Part shown: positions 8,510 through 17,053 of the stretch, piece after piece
Numbering within the stretch: position 1 is the first letter of the stretch
How the letters are laid out: each line of letters opens with the position of its first letter
DNA from: Serpens sp035497915
GTDB lineage: Bacteria > Pseudomonadota > Gammaproteobacteria > Pseudomonadales > Pseudomonadaceae
Reading direction: 5' to 3'
Assembly (NCBI RefSeq): GCF_035497915.1
Contig: NZ_DATJCS010000009.1
Span: forward strand, 1-64,000
Length of the DNA: 64,000 nt
Notes under the pieces: model-generated
Database searches by the model: none
What the model was told of the DNA's origin: nothing
Seen by the model: only the letters and a program-made list of their open reading frames with translations
Made by a program: the position numbers and the translations under genes

Positions 8510-9535
8510 TCAGGGATTGCGAACCTTGTCGAGCACCGCCATCTGCCGGGTGGCCTGCAGGATCAGCCCGTAGCTGAGCTTCTCGTAGCTGCGGAACACC
8601 ATCAGCAGACCGGCGCGCTCGTCGGGAATCTTCACCTGCTCGCCGGTGAGGCGGTCACGCACCGTCTCGCCGGTCTTGTAGATGGCCAGCACGTTGCCTT
8701 CACTCACACCGTCGCGGCGCCCCTTGTTGAGGGTCACTACGTCGTACAGGCCGATCTGCGTCACGCCGCGCGGCACGTCGAGAATCAGGCCGTCGACGGT
8801 CTGCAGCGGCTCGCTGGGCATGAAGGAGGAGGTCAGCGCCCGTTCCTCGGTGGAGAACAGGCGGTCGGCGATGCGGATTTCCTGGGTGGAACGGCTCAGG
8901 CGCAGGGTGGTGATGTCGCCTTCCTCGCCGATACGCTGGCCGGTGCCGATGTCGTCGGCGTTGATGCCCAGCACCTCGCGGGTGACCGGGTCGACATAGG
9001 TGCGGCCCTGGCGGTAGATGCCATATACCGGCTCGGCGTTGGGGAAGTGGCCGCGCGCATAGACACGGTCGTCCTTGCCGCTGATCACTCGCTCGGCGTT
9101 GCCGGCCACGATATAGGGCGCACGTTCGAATTCATCGGCGCTGTCGACGATGCGGTTGGCGAGCAGGAAGCTGTTGATCGCCTCCAGCGGAATCGGCGCG
9201 ATGGCCTCGACCATTGGGGTGCTGCGCATCTGGGGCGAGAGCTTGACGGTGCCGCGCGAGGCGCCGCGCTCCAGGGTCAGGCGCGGCTGGCCGTCCACGT
9301 AGACCAGGCTGAGCACGTCGCCCGGGTAGATCAGGTGCGGATTTTCCACCTGCGGGTTGACGTGCCAGATCTGCGGCCATTTCCACGGCAGGTTGAGAAA
9401 CCGCGCGGAGATATCCCACAGGGTGTCGCCCTTGACCACCGTGTAGCGCTCCGGGTGGCCGTCTCGCAGCTCGACCTGGGCTTGGGCCAGGGCGCCGCCG
9501 GTCAGCAGCAGCAGGGCGAGTAGTGTTTTCCTCAT
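8510..9535 (-). CDS. LysM-domain periplasmic protein
   Basis: The 341-residue protein has a signal peptide (MRKTLLALLLLTGGALAQAQ) and an N-terminal LysM domain at about residues 28-85 (YTVVKGDTLWDISARFLNLP, then PQIWHVNPQVENPHLIYPGD), which binds peptidoglycan glycan chains. The remaining roughly 250 residues are a conserved region seen in the orthologous gene beside def in other Pseudomonas. Its function is not established, though a cell-envelope role is likely. It diverges from def across a 150-bp spacer and ends in its own terminator. Confidence 0.9.
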   Translation of the reverse strand: MRKTLLALLLLTGGALAQAQVELRDGHPERYTVVKGDTLWDISARFLNLPWKWPQIWHVNPQVENPHLIYPGDVLSLVYVDGQPRLTLERGASRGTVKLSPQMRSTPMVEAIAPIPLEAINSFLLANRIVDSADEFERAPYIVAGNAERVISGKDDRVYARGHFPNAEPVYGIYRQGRTYVDPVTREVLGINADDIGTGQRIGEEGDITTLRLSRSTQEIRIADRLFSTEERALTSSFMPSEPLQTVDGLILDVPRGVTQIGLYDVVTLNKGRRDGVSEGNVLAIYKTGETVRDRLTGEQVKIPDERAGLLMVFRSYEKLSYGLILQATRQMAVLDKVRNP

Positions 9536-9685
9536 GAGCTGAATCCCTTTATCATGTGGCTCCGCGCGAAACTGCCCGGCCCCGTCTCGAAGCCTTGAAA
9601 ACCGTGGGCTGCAGGCACTTTTGCACCGCTGCCGGATCTTAGCAGCGGGCCTTTTTCCAATTGCATACCTGTTTCACAAACGCTT

Positions 9686-10192
9686 ATGGCCATTCTCAAC
9701 ATCCTCGAATTCCCCGATCCGCGGCTGCGCACCCTCGCCAAGCCGGTGGACGTGGTCGATGACAGCATTCGTCAGCTGGTCGACGACATGTTCGAGACCA
9801 TGTATGCCGCCCCCGGCATCGGCCTGGCAGCGACCCAGGTAAACGTGCACCTGCGCGTGGTGGTGATGGACCTGTCCGAGGACCAGTCCGAACCCCGCGT
9901 GTTCATCAACCCCGAGTTCGAAGCACTCACCGACGAGATGGAGCAGTACCAGGAAGGCTGTCTGTCGGTGCCCGGTTTCTATGAGAACGTCGACCGCCCG
10001 CAGAAGGTGAAGATCAAGGCGCTGGACCGCGACGGCCAGCCCTACGAGCTGATCGCCGAAGGCCTGCTGGCCGTGTGCATCCAGCACGAATGCGACCACC
10101 TCAACGGCAAGCTCTTCGTCGACTACCTGTCGCAGCTCAAGCGCGACCGCATCAAGAAGAAGCTGGAAAAACAACATCGCCAGCAGGCGTGA
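9686..10192 (+). CDS. def: Peptide deformylase
   Basis: The 168-residue metallo-enzyme removes the formyl group from nascent proteins. All three signature motifs are present: GIGLAATQV (residues 45-53), EGCLSVPG with the metal-ligand Cys, and QHECDHLNG (HExxH with two His ligands and the catalytic Glu). It forms the expected functional cluster with fmt, which installs the formyl group, although a hairpin terminator lies between them. Confidence 0.98.
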   Translation: MAILNILEFPDPRLRTLAKPVDVVDDSIRQLVDDMFETMYAAPGIGLAATQVNVHLRVVVMDLSEDQSEPRVFINPEFEALTDEMEQYQEGCLSVPGFYENVDRPQKVKIKALDRDGQPYELIAEGLLAVCIQHECDHLNGKLFVDYLSQLKRDRIKKKLEKQHRQQA

Positions 10193-10201
10193 TCCGAACC
10201 C

Positions 10202-10227
10202 AAAGGCTTGCTTCGGCAAGCCTTTTT
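10202..10227 (+). terminator. Rho-independent terminator after def
   Basis: AAAGGCTTGC-TTCG-GCAAGCCTTTTT forms a 10-bp stem with a TTCG loop and a T tract between def and fmt. It probably attenuates rather than fully separates the two genes, since fmt starts only 15 bp downstream. Confidence 0.85.
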
Positions 10228-10242
10228 CGTCAGTGAGCTCCC

Positions 10243-11175
10243 ATGCGTATCGTCTTCGCCGGCACCCCCGAATTCGCCGCCCAGCACCTGCAGGCCCTGC
10301 TTGAGGCAGGCCGCCAGGTGGTAGCCGTCTACACCCAGCCCGACCGCCCGGCCGGGCGTGGCCAGAAGCTGATGCCCAGCCCGGTGAAGCAACTGGCGGT
10401 CGAGCACGGCATCCCGGTCTTTCAGCCGCAGACTCTGCGTGATCCGGCCGCCCAGGCGGAACTGGCCGCACTGCAACCCGACCTGATGGTGGTGGTCGCC
10501 TACGGGCTGATCCTGCCGCAGGTGGTGCTGGATATTCCGCGTCTGGGCTGCATCAACAGTCATGCCTCGCTGCTGCCGCGCTGGCGCGGCGCGGCGCCGA
10601 TCCAGCGCGCGGTGGAGGCCGGCGATGCCGAATCCGGCGTGACCGTGATGCAGATGGAAGCGGGCCTGGACACCGGACCGATGCTGCTCAAGGTCAGCAC
10701 GCCGATCGGAGCCCAGGATACCGGCGGCACGCTGCATGATCGTCTGGCCGAACTGGGCGCGCGCGCCATCGTCGAGGCCGTCAATGGGCTGGAGGCTGGC
10801 ACGCTCAGCGGCGAAGCGCAGGACGATGCGCTGGCCTGCTACGCCCACAAGCTCAGCAAGGACGAGGCGCGCCTGGACTGGAGCCGCCCGGCCGTCGAAC
10901 TGGAGCGGCAGATCCGCGCGCTGCACCCGTGGCCGATCTGCCACAGCAGCCTGTCTGGCGAAGCGGTGAAGGTGCATGCCGCGCAACTGGCCGACGGCAC
11001 TGGCGCGCCGGGCACGATTCTCGACGCCGGCAAGGACGGCGTGCGCGTGGCCTGCGGCCAGGGCGCGCTGCTACTCACCCGCCTGCAGTTGCCGGGCGGC
11101 AAGCCGCTTGCCTTCAGCGATCTGTACAACAGCCGCCGCGAGCAGTTCGCCGCCGGCCTGGTGTTCGGCGCATGA
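10243..11175 (+). CDS. fmt: Methionyl-tRNA formyltransferase
   Basis: The 310-residue enzyme transfers a formyl group from 10-formyl-tetrahydrofolate to initiator Met-tRNA. The N-terminal domain (MRIVFAGTPEFAAQHLQALL) carries the SLLPRWRGAAPIQRA segment and the DTGPM motif, with the catalytic Asn/His/Asp of the folate-dependent formyltransferase fold (GCINSHASLLP). The C-terminal OB-like domain follows from about residue 205. Its TGA overlaps the rsmB ATG (ATGA), pointing to translational coupling. Confidence 0.98.
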   Translation: MRIVFAGTPEFAAQHLQALLEAGRQVVAVYTQPDRPAGRGQKLMPSPVKQLAVEHGIPVFQPQTLRDPAAQAELAALQPDLMVVVAYGLILPQVVLDIPRLGCINSHASLLPRWRGAAPIQRAVEAGDAESGVTVMQMEAGLDTGPMLLKVSTPIGAQDTGGTLHDRLAELGARAIVEAVNGLEAGTLSGEAQDDALACYAHKLSKDEARLDWSRPAVELERQIRALHPWPICHSSLSGEAVKVHAAQLADGTGAPGTILDAGKDGVRVACGQGALLLTRLQLPGGKPLAFSDLYNSRREQFAAGLVFGA

Positions 11176-12485
11176 ATCCGCGGCTAGCGGCCGCCCAGGC
11201 CCTGGCGGCGGTGCTGCAGGGCCGCGCCTCGCTGGGCAGCAGCCTGCCGCCGCTGCTCGAGCGCGTCGAAGTCCGTGATCGGGGGCTGGTGCAGGAGCTG
11301 GCCTTCGGCACTGCCCGCTGGCAACCGCGTCTGGCGCTGCTGGTCGAGAAGCTGCTGGAGAAACCGTTCAAGGCCGCCGACCGTGATGTCGAAGCCCTGT
11401 TGCTGGTCGGCCTCTATCAATTGTTCTACACCCGCGTTCCGGCGCATGCGGCCATCGGCGAAACGGTCGGCTGTTCGGACAAGCTGAAGAAGCCCTGGGC
11501 CAAAGGCCTGCTGAATGCCGTGCTGCGCCGTGCGCAGCGCGAAGGCGAGGCGCTGTTCGCCGAGCTGGAACGCGACCCGGTCAGCCGCACCGCCCATCCG
11601 CGCTGGCTGCAGAAGCGCCTGAAGGCCGACTGGCCGGAACACTGGGAAGCCATCTGCGCAGCCAACAACCTGCATCCGCCGCTGATCCTGCGCGTCAACC
11701 GCCGCCACGGCAGCCGCGACGCCTATCTGGATGAACTGCGCGCCGCCGGACTGGAAGCGGAGCCCTGCGCGTTCAGCCCCGACGGCATCCGTCTGCTGCA
11801 GCCCTGCGACGTCACCGGCCTGCCGGGCTTCGCCGAAGGACGGCTCAGCGTACAGGACGAAGCCGCACAACTGGCCGCCGGCCTGCTGGAACTGGCCCCC
11901 GGTCAGCGCGTGCTGGACGCCTGCGCCGCGCCGGGCGGCAAGACCTGTCATCTGCTGGAACGCGAGCCGGGCCTGGGCGAAGTGATCGCCCTGGACGCCG
12001 AACCGCTGCGCCTGACCCGCGTGCGCGAGAACCTTGAACGCCTGCGCCTGCAAGCCACGCTGGTCGCCGCTGACGCTCGCGACACCGCCGCCTGGTGGGA
12101 CGGCAAGCCGTTCCAGCGCATCCTGCTCGACGCACCCTGTTCAGCCACCGGGGTGATCCGCCGCCATCCGGACATCAAGCTCACCCGCCAGGCCGAGGAC
12201 ATCAGTGCCCTGGCCACTCTGCAGGGCGAACTGCTGGACGCCCTGTGGCCGACCCTGGAGGTGGGCGGCATCCTGCTCTACGCCACCTGTTCGGTGCTGC
12301 CGGAGGAAAACAGCGCTAACATCGGCGCCTTCCTGGCCCGTACCCCAGGCGCGCGCGAACTGGGCATTCCCGGCGACTTCGGCCTCAAGCCGGCGCATGG
12401 CCGCCAGTTGCTGCCGCAGCCGGACGGCCACGATGGTTTCTACTACGCCAAGCTGATGAAGATCGCCGCTGGCCCACGCGGCTGA
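11172..12485 (+). CDS. rsmB: 16S rRNA m5C967 methyltransferase (Sun/Fmu)
   Basis: The protein is 437 residues from the ATG at 11172. A longer in-frame reading starting at 10929 lies inside fmt and was rejected because the ATGA overlap gives the family length. The N-terminal NusB-like RNA-binding domain occupies about residues 1-140. The SAM-dependent domain carries DACAAPGGKTCHLLE, DAPCSATGVIRRHPDIK (motif IV with a Cys) and YATCSVLPEEN (motif VI with the catalytic Cys). It methylates C967 of 16S rRNA. Confidence 0.97.
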   Translation: MNPRLAAAQALAAVLQGRASLGSSLPPLLERVEVRDRGLVQELAFGTARWQPRLALLVEKLLEKPFKAADRDVEALLLVGLYQLFYTRVPAHAAIGETVGCSDKLKKPWAKGLLNAVLRRAQREGEALFAELERDPVSRTAHPRWLQKRLKADWPEHWEAICAANNLHPPLILRVNRRHGSRDAYLDELRAAGLEAEPCAFSPDGIRLLQPCDVTGLPGFAEGRLSVQDEAAQLAAGLLELAPGQRVLDACAAPGGKTCHLLEREPGLGEVIALDAEPLRLTRVRENLERLRLQATLVAADARDTAAWWDGKPFQRILLDAPCSATGVIRRHPDIKLTRQAEDISALATLQGELLDALWPTLEVGGILLYATCSVLPEENSANIGAFLARTPGARELGIPGDFGLKPAHGRQLLPQPDGHDGFYYAKLMKIAAGPRG

Positions 12486-12530
12486 TTCTCTGACGGCCAG
12501 GCCCAATCCACCCGCAAACGGAGCACAACG

Positions 12531-13904
12531 GTGAAGATCATCATTCTCGGCGCGGGGCAGGTGGGCGGCACGCTGGCCGAGCACCTGGCCAGCGAGGCCA
12601 ACGACATCACCGTGGTCGATACCGATGGCGACCGCCTGCGCGAACTGGGCGATCGCCTGGACATCCGCACCATCCAGGGCCGCGGCTCGTTTCCCACCGT
12701 GCTGCGCCAGGCCGGCGCCGACGACGCCGACATGCTGGTGGCGGTAACCAACAGCGACGAGACCAACATGGTCGCCTGCCAGGTGGCCTACACCCTGTTC
12801 CACACCCCGACCAAGATCGCCCGGGTGCGCGAGCCGGCCTACCTGACCCGCGCGGGCCTGTTCGACAATGAGGCCATTCCGGTCGACGTGCTGATCAGCC
12901 CGGAACAGGTGGTGACCAACTACATCAAACGCCTGATCGAATACCCCGGCGCCCTGCAGGTGATCGACTTCGCCGACGGCAAGGCGCAACTGGTGGCCAG
13001 CCGGGCCTACTACGGCGGGCCGCTGGTCGGTCAGCAGCTCAAGGAGCTGCGCGCCCACATGCCCGGCGTGGACACCCGTGTGGCGGCCATCTACCGGCGC
13101 AACCGGGCCATCGTGCCGCAGGGCGACACAGTGATCGAGGCCGACGACGAGGTGTTCTTCATCGCCGCGCGCGGCAACATCCGCGCGGTGATGAGCGAGC
13201 TGCGGCGCCTGGAGGACAGCTATCGGCGCGTGGTGATCGCCGGCGGCGGCAACATCGGCGAACGCCTGGCCGAGGCCATCGAGAGCCGCTACCAGGTGAA
13301 GATCATCGAGAAGAGTCCGGCGCGCTGCCGCCACCTCTCCGAAGTGCTGGACAGCACCATCGTGCTGCAGGGCAGCGCCTCGGACCGCGACCTGCTGCTG
13401 GAAGAGAACATCAACGACGCGGACATGTTCCTGGCACTGACCAACGACGACGAGGCCAACATCATGTCCTCGCTGCTGGCCAAGCGCCTCGGCGCGCGCA
13501 AGGTCATCACGCTGATCAACAACACCGCGTATGTCGATCTGGTGCAGGGCGGCGAGATCGACATCGCCATCAGCCCGCAGCTGGCCACCATCGGCACCCT
13601 GCTCACCCACGTGCGCCGGGGCGACGTGGTCAGCGTGCACTCGCTGCGTCGCGGCGCCGCCGAGGCCATCGAGGCCATCGCCCACGGCGACGCCAAGTCC
13701 AGCAAGGTGGTGGGCCGGCGCATCGGCGAAATCGCCCTGCCGCCGGACACCACCATCGGCGCGGTGATCCGCGACGAGGAAGTACTGATCGCCCACGACG
13801 ACACGGTGATCGAGTCCGGCGACCACGTGATCCTGTTCCTGATGGACAAACGCCATATCCGCGATGTGGAACGGCTCTTCCAAGTGGGGCTGGCATTCTT
13901 TTAA
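12531..13904 (+). CDS. trkA: Trk K+ uptake system NAD-binding subunit TrkA
   Basis: The 457-residue cytosolic subunit gates the TrkH/TrkG K+ channel. It starts with GTG (MKIIILGAGQVGGTLAEHL). It contains two RCK modules, each with an NAD-binding Rossmann half (GAGQVGG at residues 7-13; GGGNIGERLAE near 239) and a C-terminal regulatory lobe. Length is that of E. coli TrkA. It is the last large gene of the fmt-rsmB-trkA run. Confidence 0.97.
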   Translation: MKIIILGAGQVGGTLAEHLASEANDITVVDTDGDRLRELGDRLDIRTIQGRGSFPTVLRQAGADDADMLVAVTNSDETNMVACQVAYTLFHTPTKIARVREPAYLTRAGLFDNEAIPVDVLISPEQVVTNYIKRLIEYPGALQVIDFADGKAQLVASRAYYGGPLVGQQLKELRAHMPGVDTRVAAIYRRNRAIVPQGDTVIEADDEVFFIAARGNIRAVMSELRRLEDSYRRVVIAGGGNIGERLAEAIESRYQVKIIEKSPARCRHLSEVLDSTIVLQGSASDRDLLLEENINDADMFLALTNDDEANIMSSLLAKRLGARKVITLINNTAYVDLVQGGEIDIAISPQLATIGTLLTHVRRGDVVSVHSLRRGAAEAIEAIAHGDAKSSKVVGRRIGEIALPPDTTIGAVIRDEEVLIAHDDTVIESGDHVILFLMDKRHIRDVERLFQVGLAFF

Positions 13905-13934
13905 GGTGGGCGGGTCCGCAGGGAGACCGCCGTC

Positions 13935-14252
13935 ATGCTCGCATCGCTGGAAAACATGCTCGCCAAGGGAATCGACAACCCGCTGCTGCGCTTCGGGCTC
14001 GGCAAGGGCTATCTGGATGCCGGCGATCCGGCCAGGGCCGCCGAGCATCTGCGCCGCTGCGTGGCGCAGGATCCCAAGTATTCCGCCGCCTGGAAGCTGC
14101 TGGGCAGGGCGCTGCAGGCCAGTGGCGACCTCGACGGCGCACGCCAGGCCTGGCAACAGGGCCTGCAGGCGGCGCAGGGTCACGGCGACAAGCAGGCCGA
14201 GAAGGAAATGACCGTGTTCCTGGCCAAGCTGGACAAGCCAGCGCGCCAGTAA
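13935..14252 (+). CDS. Small TPR-repeat protein
   Basis: The 105-residue protein has two tetratricopeptide-like helical repeats (NPLLRFGLGKGYLDAGDPAR; AAWKLLGRALQASGDLDGAR) and a charged C-terminal tail. It starts 30 bp after trkA behind a GGGAGA site, so it is probably in the same transcript. An equivalent gene follows trkA in other Pseudomonas. TPRs mediate protein-protein contacts; the partner is unknown. Confidence 0.8.
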   Translation: MLASLENMLAKGIDNPLLRFGLGKGYLDAGDPARAAEHLRRCVAQDPKYSAAWKLLGRALQASGDLDGARQAWQQGLQAAQGHGDKQAEKEMTVFLAKLDKPARQ

Positions 14253-14270
14253 GAGCGAGTCGAGGGGCTG

Positions 14271-14329
14271 GTAGGGTGGTCAACGCAACACGTTGGCCAC
14301 GGCGGCCGGAACAGCGCCGATCGCCCTAC
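14271..14329. repeat. Small non-coding repeat, copy B (GTAGGG...CCCTAC ends)
   Basis: The 59-bp element starts GTAGGGTGGTCAACG and ends AACAGCGCCGATCGCCCTAC, with perfect GTAGGG/CCCTAC ends. It matches the element at 6400-6480 over its last 30 bp with three differences. The element touches the last codons of the downstream convergent yhhQ gene. Confidence 0.65.
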
Positions 14330-14979
14330 ACCTGAGCTGTGGCCGGGCGCCCCGGCAGCAGCCGCATCAGGGTGTTGAGCAGCATGCCATACAGCGGTAC
14401 GAACAGCGCCAGGCTGATGGCCAGCTTGATCACGTAGTCCACCGTGGCGATTTCCACCCAGTTGGCGGCCATGAACGCGTTGCTGCTGTTCCAGAAGGCC
14501 ACCGAGAAGAACACGAAGGTATCCATCAGCGTGCCCAGCGTGGTCGAGGCGGCGGGCGCCACCCACCACTGACGCAGGCGCCGCAGGCGGTCGAACACCT
14601 GGATGTCCAGCCATTGACCGACCACATAGGCGGCAAAACTGGCCAGCGAGATGCGCAGCACGAAATCTTTGAATTCCAGCAGGGCATCCACGCCCCGGTA
14701 GGCGCCTTCCTGGAACAGCACCGAGACTCCGTAGGAGGCCAGCAGCGCCGGCAGCATGACGCGGGCAATTACCCGGCGCGCGGCCTGCTTGCCGAGCAGG
14801 CGCACGGTCAGGTCGGTGGCCAGGAAGATGAACGGGAAACTGAACGCGCCCCAGGTGGTGTGCCAGCCGAACAGGCTGACCGGCAACTGCACCAGGTAGT
14901 TGCTGACGATGATGATGAGGATGTGAAACACGATCAGCACGGCCAGCGCGCGCTGGACGGCCAGGGTAGGCAACGGCAT
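14326..14979 (-). CDS. yhhQ: Queuosine precursor transporter (YhhQ/QPTR, COG1738)
   Basis: The 217-residue inner-membrane protein has about six hydrophobic segments. The start MPLPTLAVQRALAVL at 14979 follows AAAAGGA and is chosen over a far longer upstream frame because that frame runs through non-coding leader sequence. Family features include FPFIFLATDLTVRLLGKQAA and GTLMDTFVFFSVAFW with the conserved Asp. The protein imports the queuosine precursors preQ0/preQ1 (E. coli YhhQ). A preQ1-I-like aptamer overlaps its ribosome site, which matches the function. The last 4 bp touch repeat copy B. Confidence 0.93.
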   Translation of the reverse strand: MPLPTLAVQRALAVLIVFHILIIIVSNYLVQLPVSLFGWHTTWGAFSFPFIFLATDLTVRLLGKQAARRVIARVMLPALLASYGVSVLFQEGAYRGVDALLEFKDFVLRISLASFAAYVVGQWLDIQVFDRLRRLRQWWVAPAASTTLGTLMDTFVFFSVAFWNSSNAFMAANWVEIATVDYVIKLAISLALFVPLYGMLLNTLMRLLPGRPATAQV

Positions 14980-14985
14980 CGGATG

Positions 14986-15018
14986 ATCCTTTTTTTGAGC
15001 TGGGGTGAGGGAACCCAT
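14986..15018 (-). promoter_or_regulatory. PreQ1-I-like riboswitch controlling yhhQ translation
   Basis: Read on the minus strand, the leader contains AUGGGUUCCCUCA, CCCCAG, an A-rich run and AAGGA. This fits the preQ1-I (RF00522) layout: stem P1 (UGGG/CCCA), a pyrimidine-rich loop, then an A-rich tail docking in the P1 groove. The 3' GGA can pair with UCC in the loop as the pseudoknot P2. The AAAGGA is the yhhQ ribosome site, so ligand binding would block translation. A -10-like TAGAAT at 15044-15049 would start a leader of about 58 nt. The association of this aptamer class with COG1738 transporters in gammaproteobacteria is known. Confidence 0.8.
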
Positions 15019-15080
15019 GAGTGCCCGTGGAGGCGCGGGCGGCATTCTAGCGATTTTTCCGGCGCGGCGGGAGCCGCGCG

Positions 15081-15362
15081 TCATTCGAGAATGTAGAGCA
15101 GCCCGGCACCGTGCTCGTCGGTGCGCTGGATCTCCATCTCCAACACCGGCGCCGGGGTCGGCAGGCCCTGGATCTGCGCCTTGAGGCGCGAGCCCACAGG
15201 CAACCGCCCCAGCTCGCGCAGCTCGATGTAGATGCCCACCGTGGAGAAGTCGCGGGTGCTGGCATCCCTTTCGCCGAAGCTCTCGTGCCAGACGCGAATC
15301 TGCCACTGCAGCGGCGTGCGCGAATGACGGCGGCGATTGCCGCCAGCCTCGGTCAGTACCAC
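15081..15362 (-). CDS. PilZ-domain protein (c-di-GMP binding)
   Basis: The 93-residue protein is almost only a PilZ domain. The Arg-rich motif (GGNRRRHSRTPL) is followed by DFSTVG, matching the (D/N)xSxxG signature, so c-di-GMP binding is expected. It starts with GTG and overlaps the end of the upstream acyltransferase gene by 10 bp, so the two are co-transcribed. The same pairing occurs in other Pseudomonas (PA0012 type). Confidence 0.88.
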   Translation of the reverse strand: MVLTEAGGNRRRHSRTPLQWQIRVWHESFGERDASTRDFSTVGIYIELRELGRLPVGSRLKAQIQGLPTPAPVLEMEIQRTDEHGAGLLYILE

Positions 15363-16270
15363 TTGGCTTCACCCTCGGGGCGCTGCTTGAAGCGCTTCAT
15401 GGTCCACATGTACTGGTCCGGGTACGCGCGGACATAGCGGCCGATGACCTCGCTCTGCGCCGCCACGGCGGTTTGCGCATCTTTGCTGTACATCGCCTCC
15501 GGGGCTGCTTCAAAAATGACCCTGAAGCCCGAGCCGTCCGGCAGGCGCAGCGCATGCAGGAACACCGCCTCGGCCTTATAGCCGCTGATCATGCCGTGCA
15601 CGAACTTGCTGGTCAGCGCCTGGGCGCCCAGGAAGGGCACGAACAGGCCGCTGCTGCGGCTCGGCTCCGGGTCGGCCGGAATGCCCACCTGTCCACCGGC
15701 GCGGACTTCCTTGAGAACGCTGAGGATACCTTCCTTGGTGGAGGGCGCCGCGCGGTTGCCCATCTGCGTGCGCTGCTTTTGCAGAAGGTCATCCAGTGCC
15801 TGGATCTTGGGAGGTCGGTAGAAGACCACCGGTTTGCAGTGCGAACTGTAGAAGTGGTTGAGCACTTCCCAGTTGCCCAGGTGGCTGGTGATGCCGACCA
15901 CGCCCTTGCCGGAGGCCAGGGCGTGCTCCAGCACGTCCAGCCCTTCGACTTCGCGTACCAACTGCAGGGTGCGCCGCGGATGCCAGATCCAGGCGCAGGC
16001 GCTTTCGGTAAAGGTCTTGCCGGTGCCTTTGAGGGCGTCGCGCAGCAACTGTTCGCGGGCCGCCGCGTCCAGTTCGGGGAAGCAGTGGGCGAGGTTGATG
16101 CGCGCCACCTCGCGGGAACGGTTCGGCAGGCGATACATCAGCACACCCACGGCCGAGCCCAGCGCCTGCACTGCGCGCCAGGGCAGCAGGGCCAGCAGTC
16201 TCAGGAAACCGACAGCCAGGGCTCCCTTGATTCTTTCCACACGCGCTTCCTCATGAAAAAAAGACGGCAT
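15353..16270 (-). CDS. Lipid A late acyltransferase (LpxL/HtrB family)
   Basis: The 305-residue membrane-bound acyltransferase adds a secondary acyl chain to lipid A. The N-terminal membrane anchor (GALAVGFLRLLALLPWRAV) is followed by the catalytic HX4E motif in GITSHLGNWEVL, then YRPPK and NRAAPSTKEGILSVL, and GIPADPEPSRSSGLFVPFLG. The start may be the ATG at 16270 or a later GTG at 16237. Pseudomonas carries two HtrB-type enzymes with different acylation sites; which one this is cannot be told from sequence alone. Confidence 0.92.
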   Translation of the reverse strand: MPSFFHEEARVERIKGALAVGFLRLLALLPWRAVQALGSAVGVLMYRLPNRSREVARINLAHCFPELDAAAREQLLRDALKGTGKTFTESACAWIWHPRRTLQLVREVEGLDVLEHALASGKGVVGITSHLGNWEVLNHFYSSHCKPVVFYRPPKIQALDDLLQKQRTQMGNRAAPSTKEGILSVLKEVRAGGQVGIPADPEPSRSSGLFVPFLGAQALTSKFVHGMISGYKAEAVFLHALRLPDGSGFRVIFEAAPEAMYSKDAQTAVAAQSEVIGRYVRAYPDQYMWTMKRFKQRPEGEAKWY

Positions 16271-16379
16271 TTCGACACTGTTAAACGGTCATTGCAAGAA
16301 CATGGCCAGCCGCTATCAGGCGGGCGGCAAGAATCAGGCAACGGGGCGGGCGGCGCAAGCGCGATCCCTGGCGCGCCGA

Positions 16380-16940
16380 CTAGCGCGGCGGGCGGCTGAG
16401 TTCGGCGTGACGCGGACAGTCCAGGGTGTGATCCATCACCATGCCGGCCGATTGCATCAGCGCATAGCAGATGGTCGGCCCGACGAAGCTGAAGCCGGCC
16501 TTCTTCAGCGCCTTGCTCATTGCCTCGGCCTCGGGCGTGAACACCGGCACTTCGCCGGTATGCACGGGGTGATGGATGTGCGGCTGGCCACCAACGAACG
16601 ACCACAGCCACTCGGCGGGAGAGTCCAGACGCAGCCAGGCCTGGGCATTCTGCCGCGCGGCGCGCAGCTTTAGGCGATTGCGGATCAACCCGGGATCCTG
16701 CAACAGGCTCCCGATGTCGGCATCGCTCAGCGCGGCCAGCCGTTGCGGGTCGAATCCGTGCAGAACCTGACGCAGATAGTCACGCCGGCGCAGCACGATC
16801 AGCCAGGACAGTCCCGCCTGAAAGCCTTCCAGCACCAGCAACTCGAACAGCACCGCCGGGTCGCGCTGCGGCACGCCCCATTCCTCGTCGTGGTAGCGGA
16901 TGTAGATCGGATCGTCAGTGCACCAGGCGCAGCGTGGCAT
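16380..16940 (-). CDS. tag: DNA-3-methyladenine glycosylase I
   Basis: The 186-residue base-excision repair enzyme removes 3-methyladenine. Zinc ligands of the Tag family are visible: Cys4 and His17 in MPRCAWCTDDPIYIRYHDEE, and the C-terminal His/Cys pair in VMDHTLDCPRH. The core SWLIVLRRRDYLRQVL and FSFVGPTICYALMQS segments are normal. It diverges from glyQ across 113 bp and probably heads the minus-strand tag-acyltransferase-PilZ run. Confidence 0.96.
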   Translation of the reverse strand: MPRCAWCTDDPIYIRYHDEEWGVPQRDPAVLFELLVLEGFQAGLSWLIVLRRRDYLRQVLHGFDPQRLAALSDADIGSLLQDPGLIRNRLKLRAARQNAQAWLRLDSPAEWLWSFVGGQPHIHHPVHTGEVPVFTPEAEAMSKALKKAGFSFVGPTICYALMQSAGMVMDHTLDCPRHAELSRPPR

Positions 16941-17053
16941 CGGTGTTTCCTAGCGTCGTGGGCCAGTCTATCGGATATACTTCGCGGCTTTGAACGTCGC
17001 CGAAGCGCCTTTCGCCGTGGCGCTTTCTCCCGCATCAGCACAGGTGAAATTCC

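Noticed and set aside
12141..14183. Minus-strand open frame of 680 codons
   Set aside because: Antisense to rsmB, trkA and the TPR gene; no recognisable motif.
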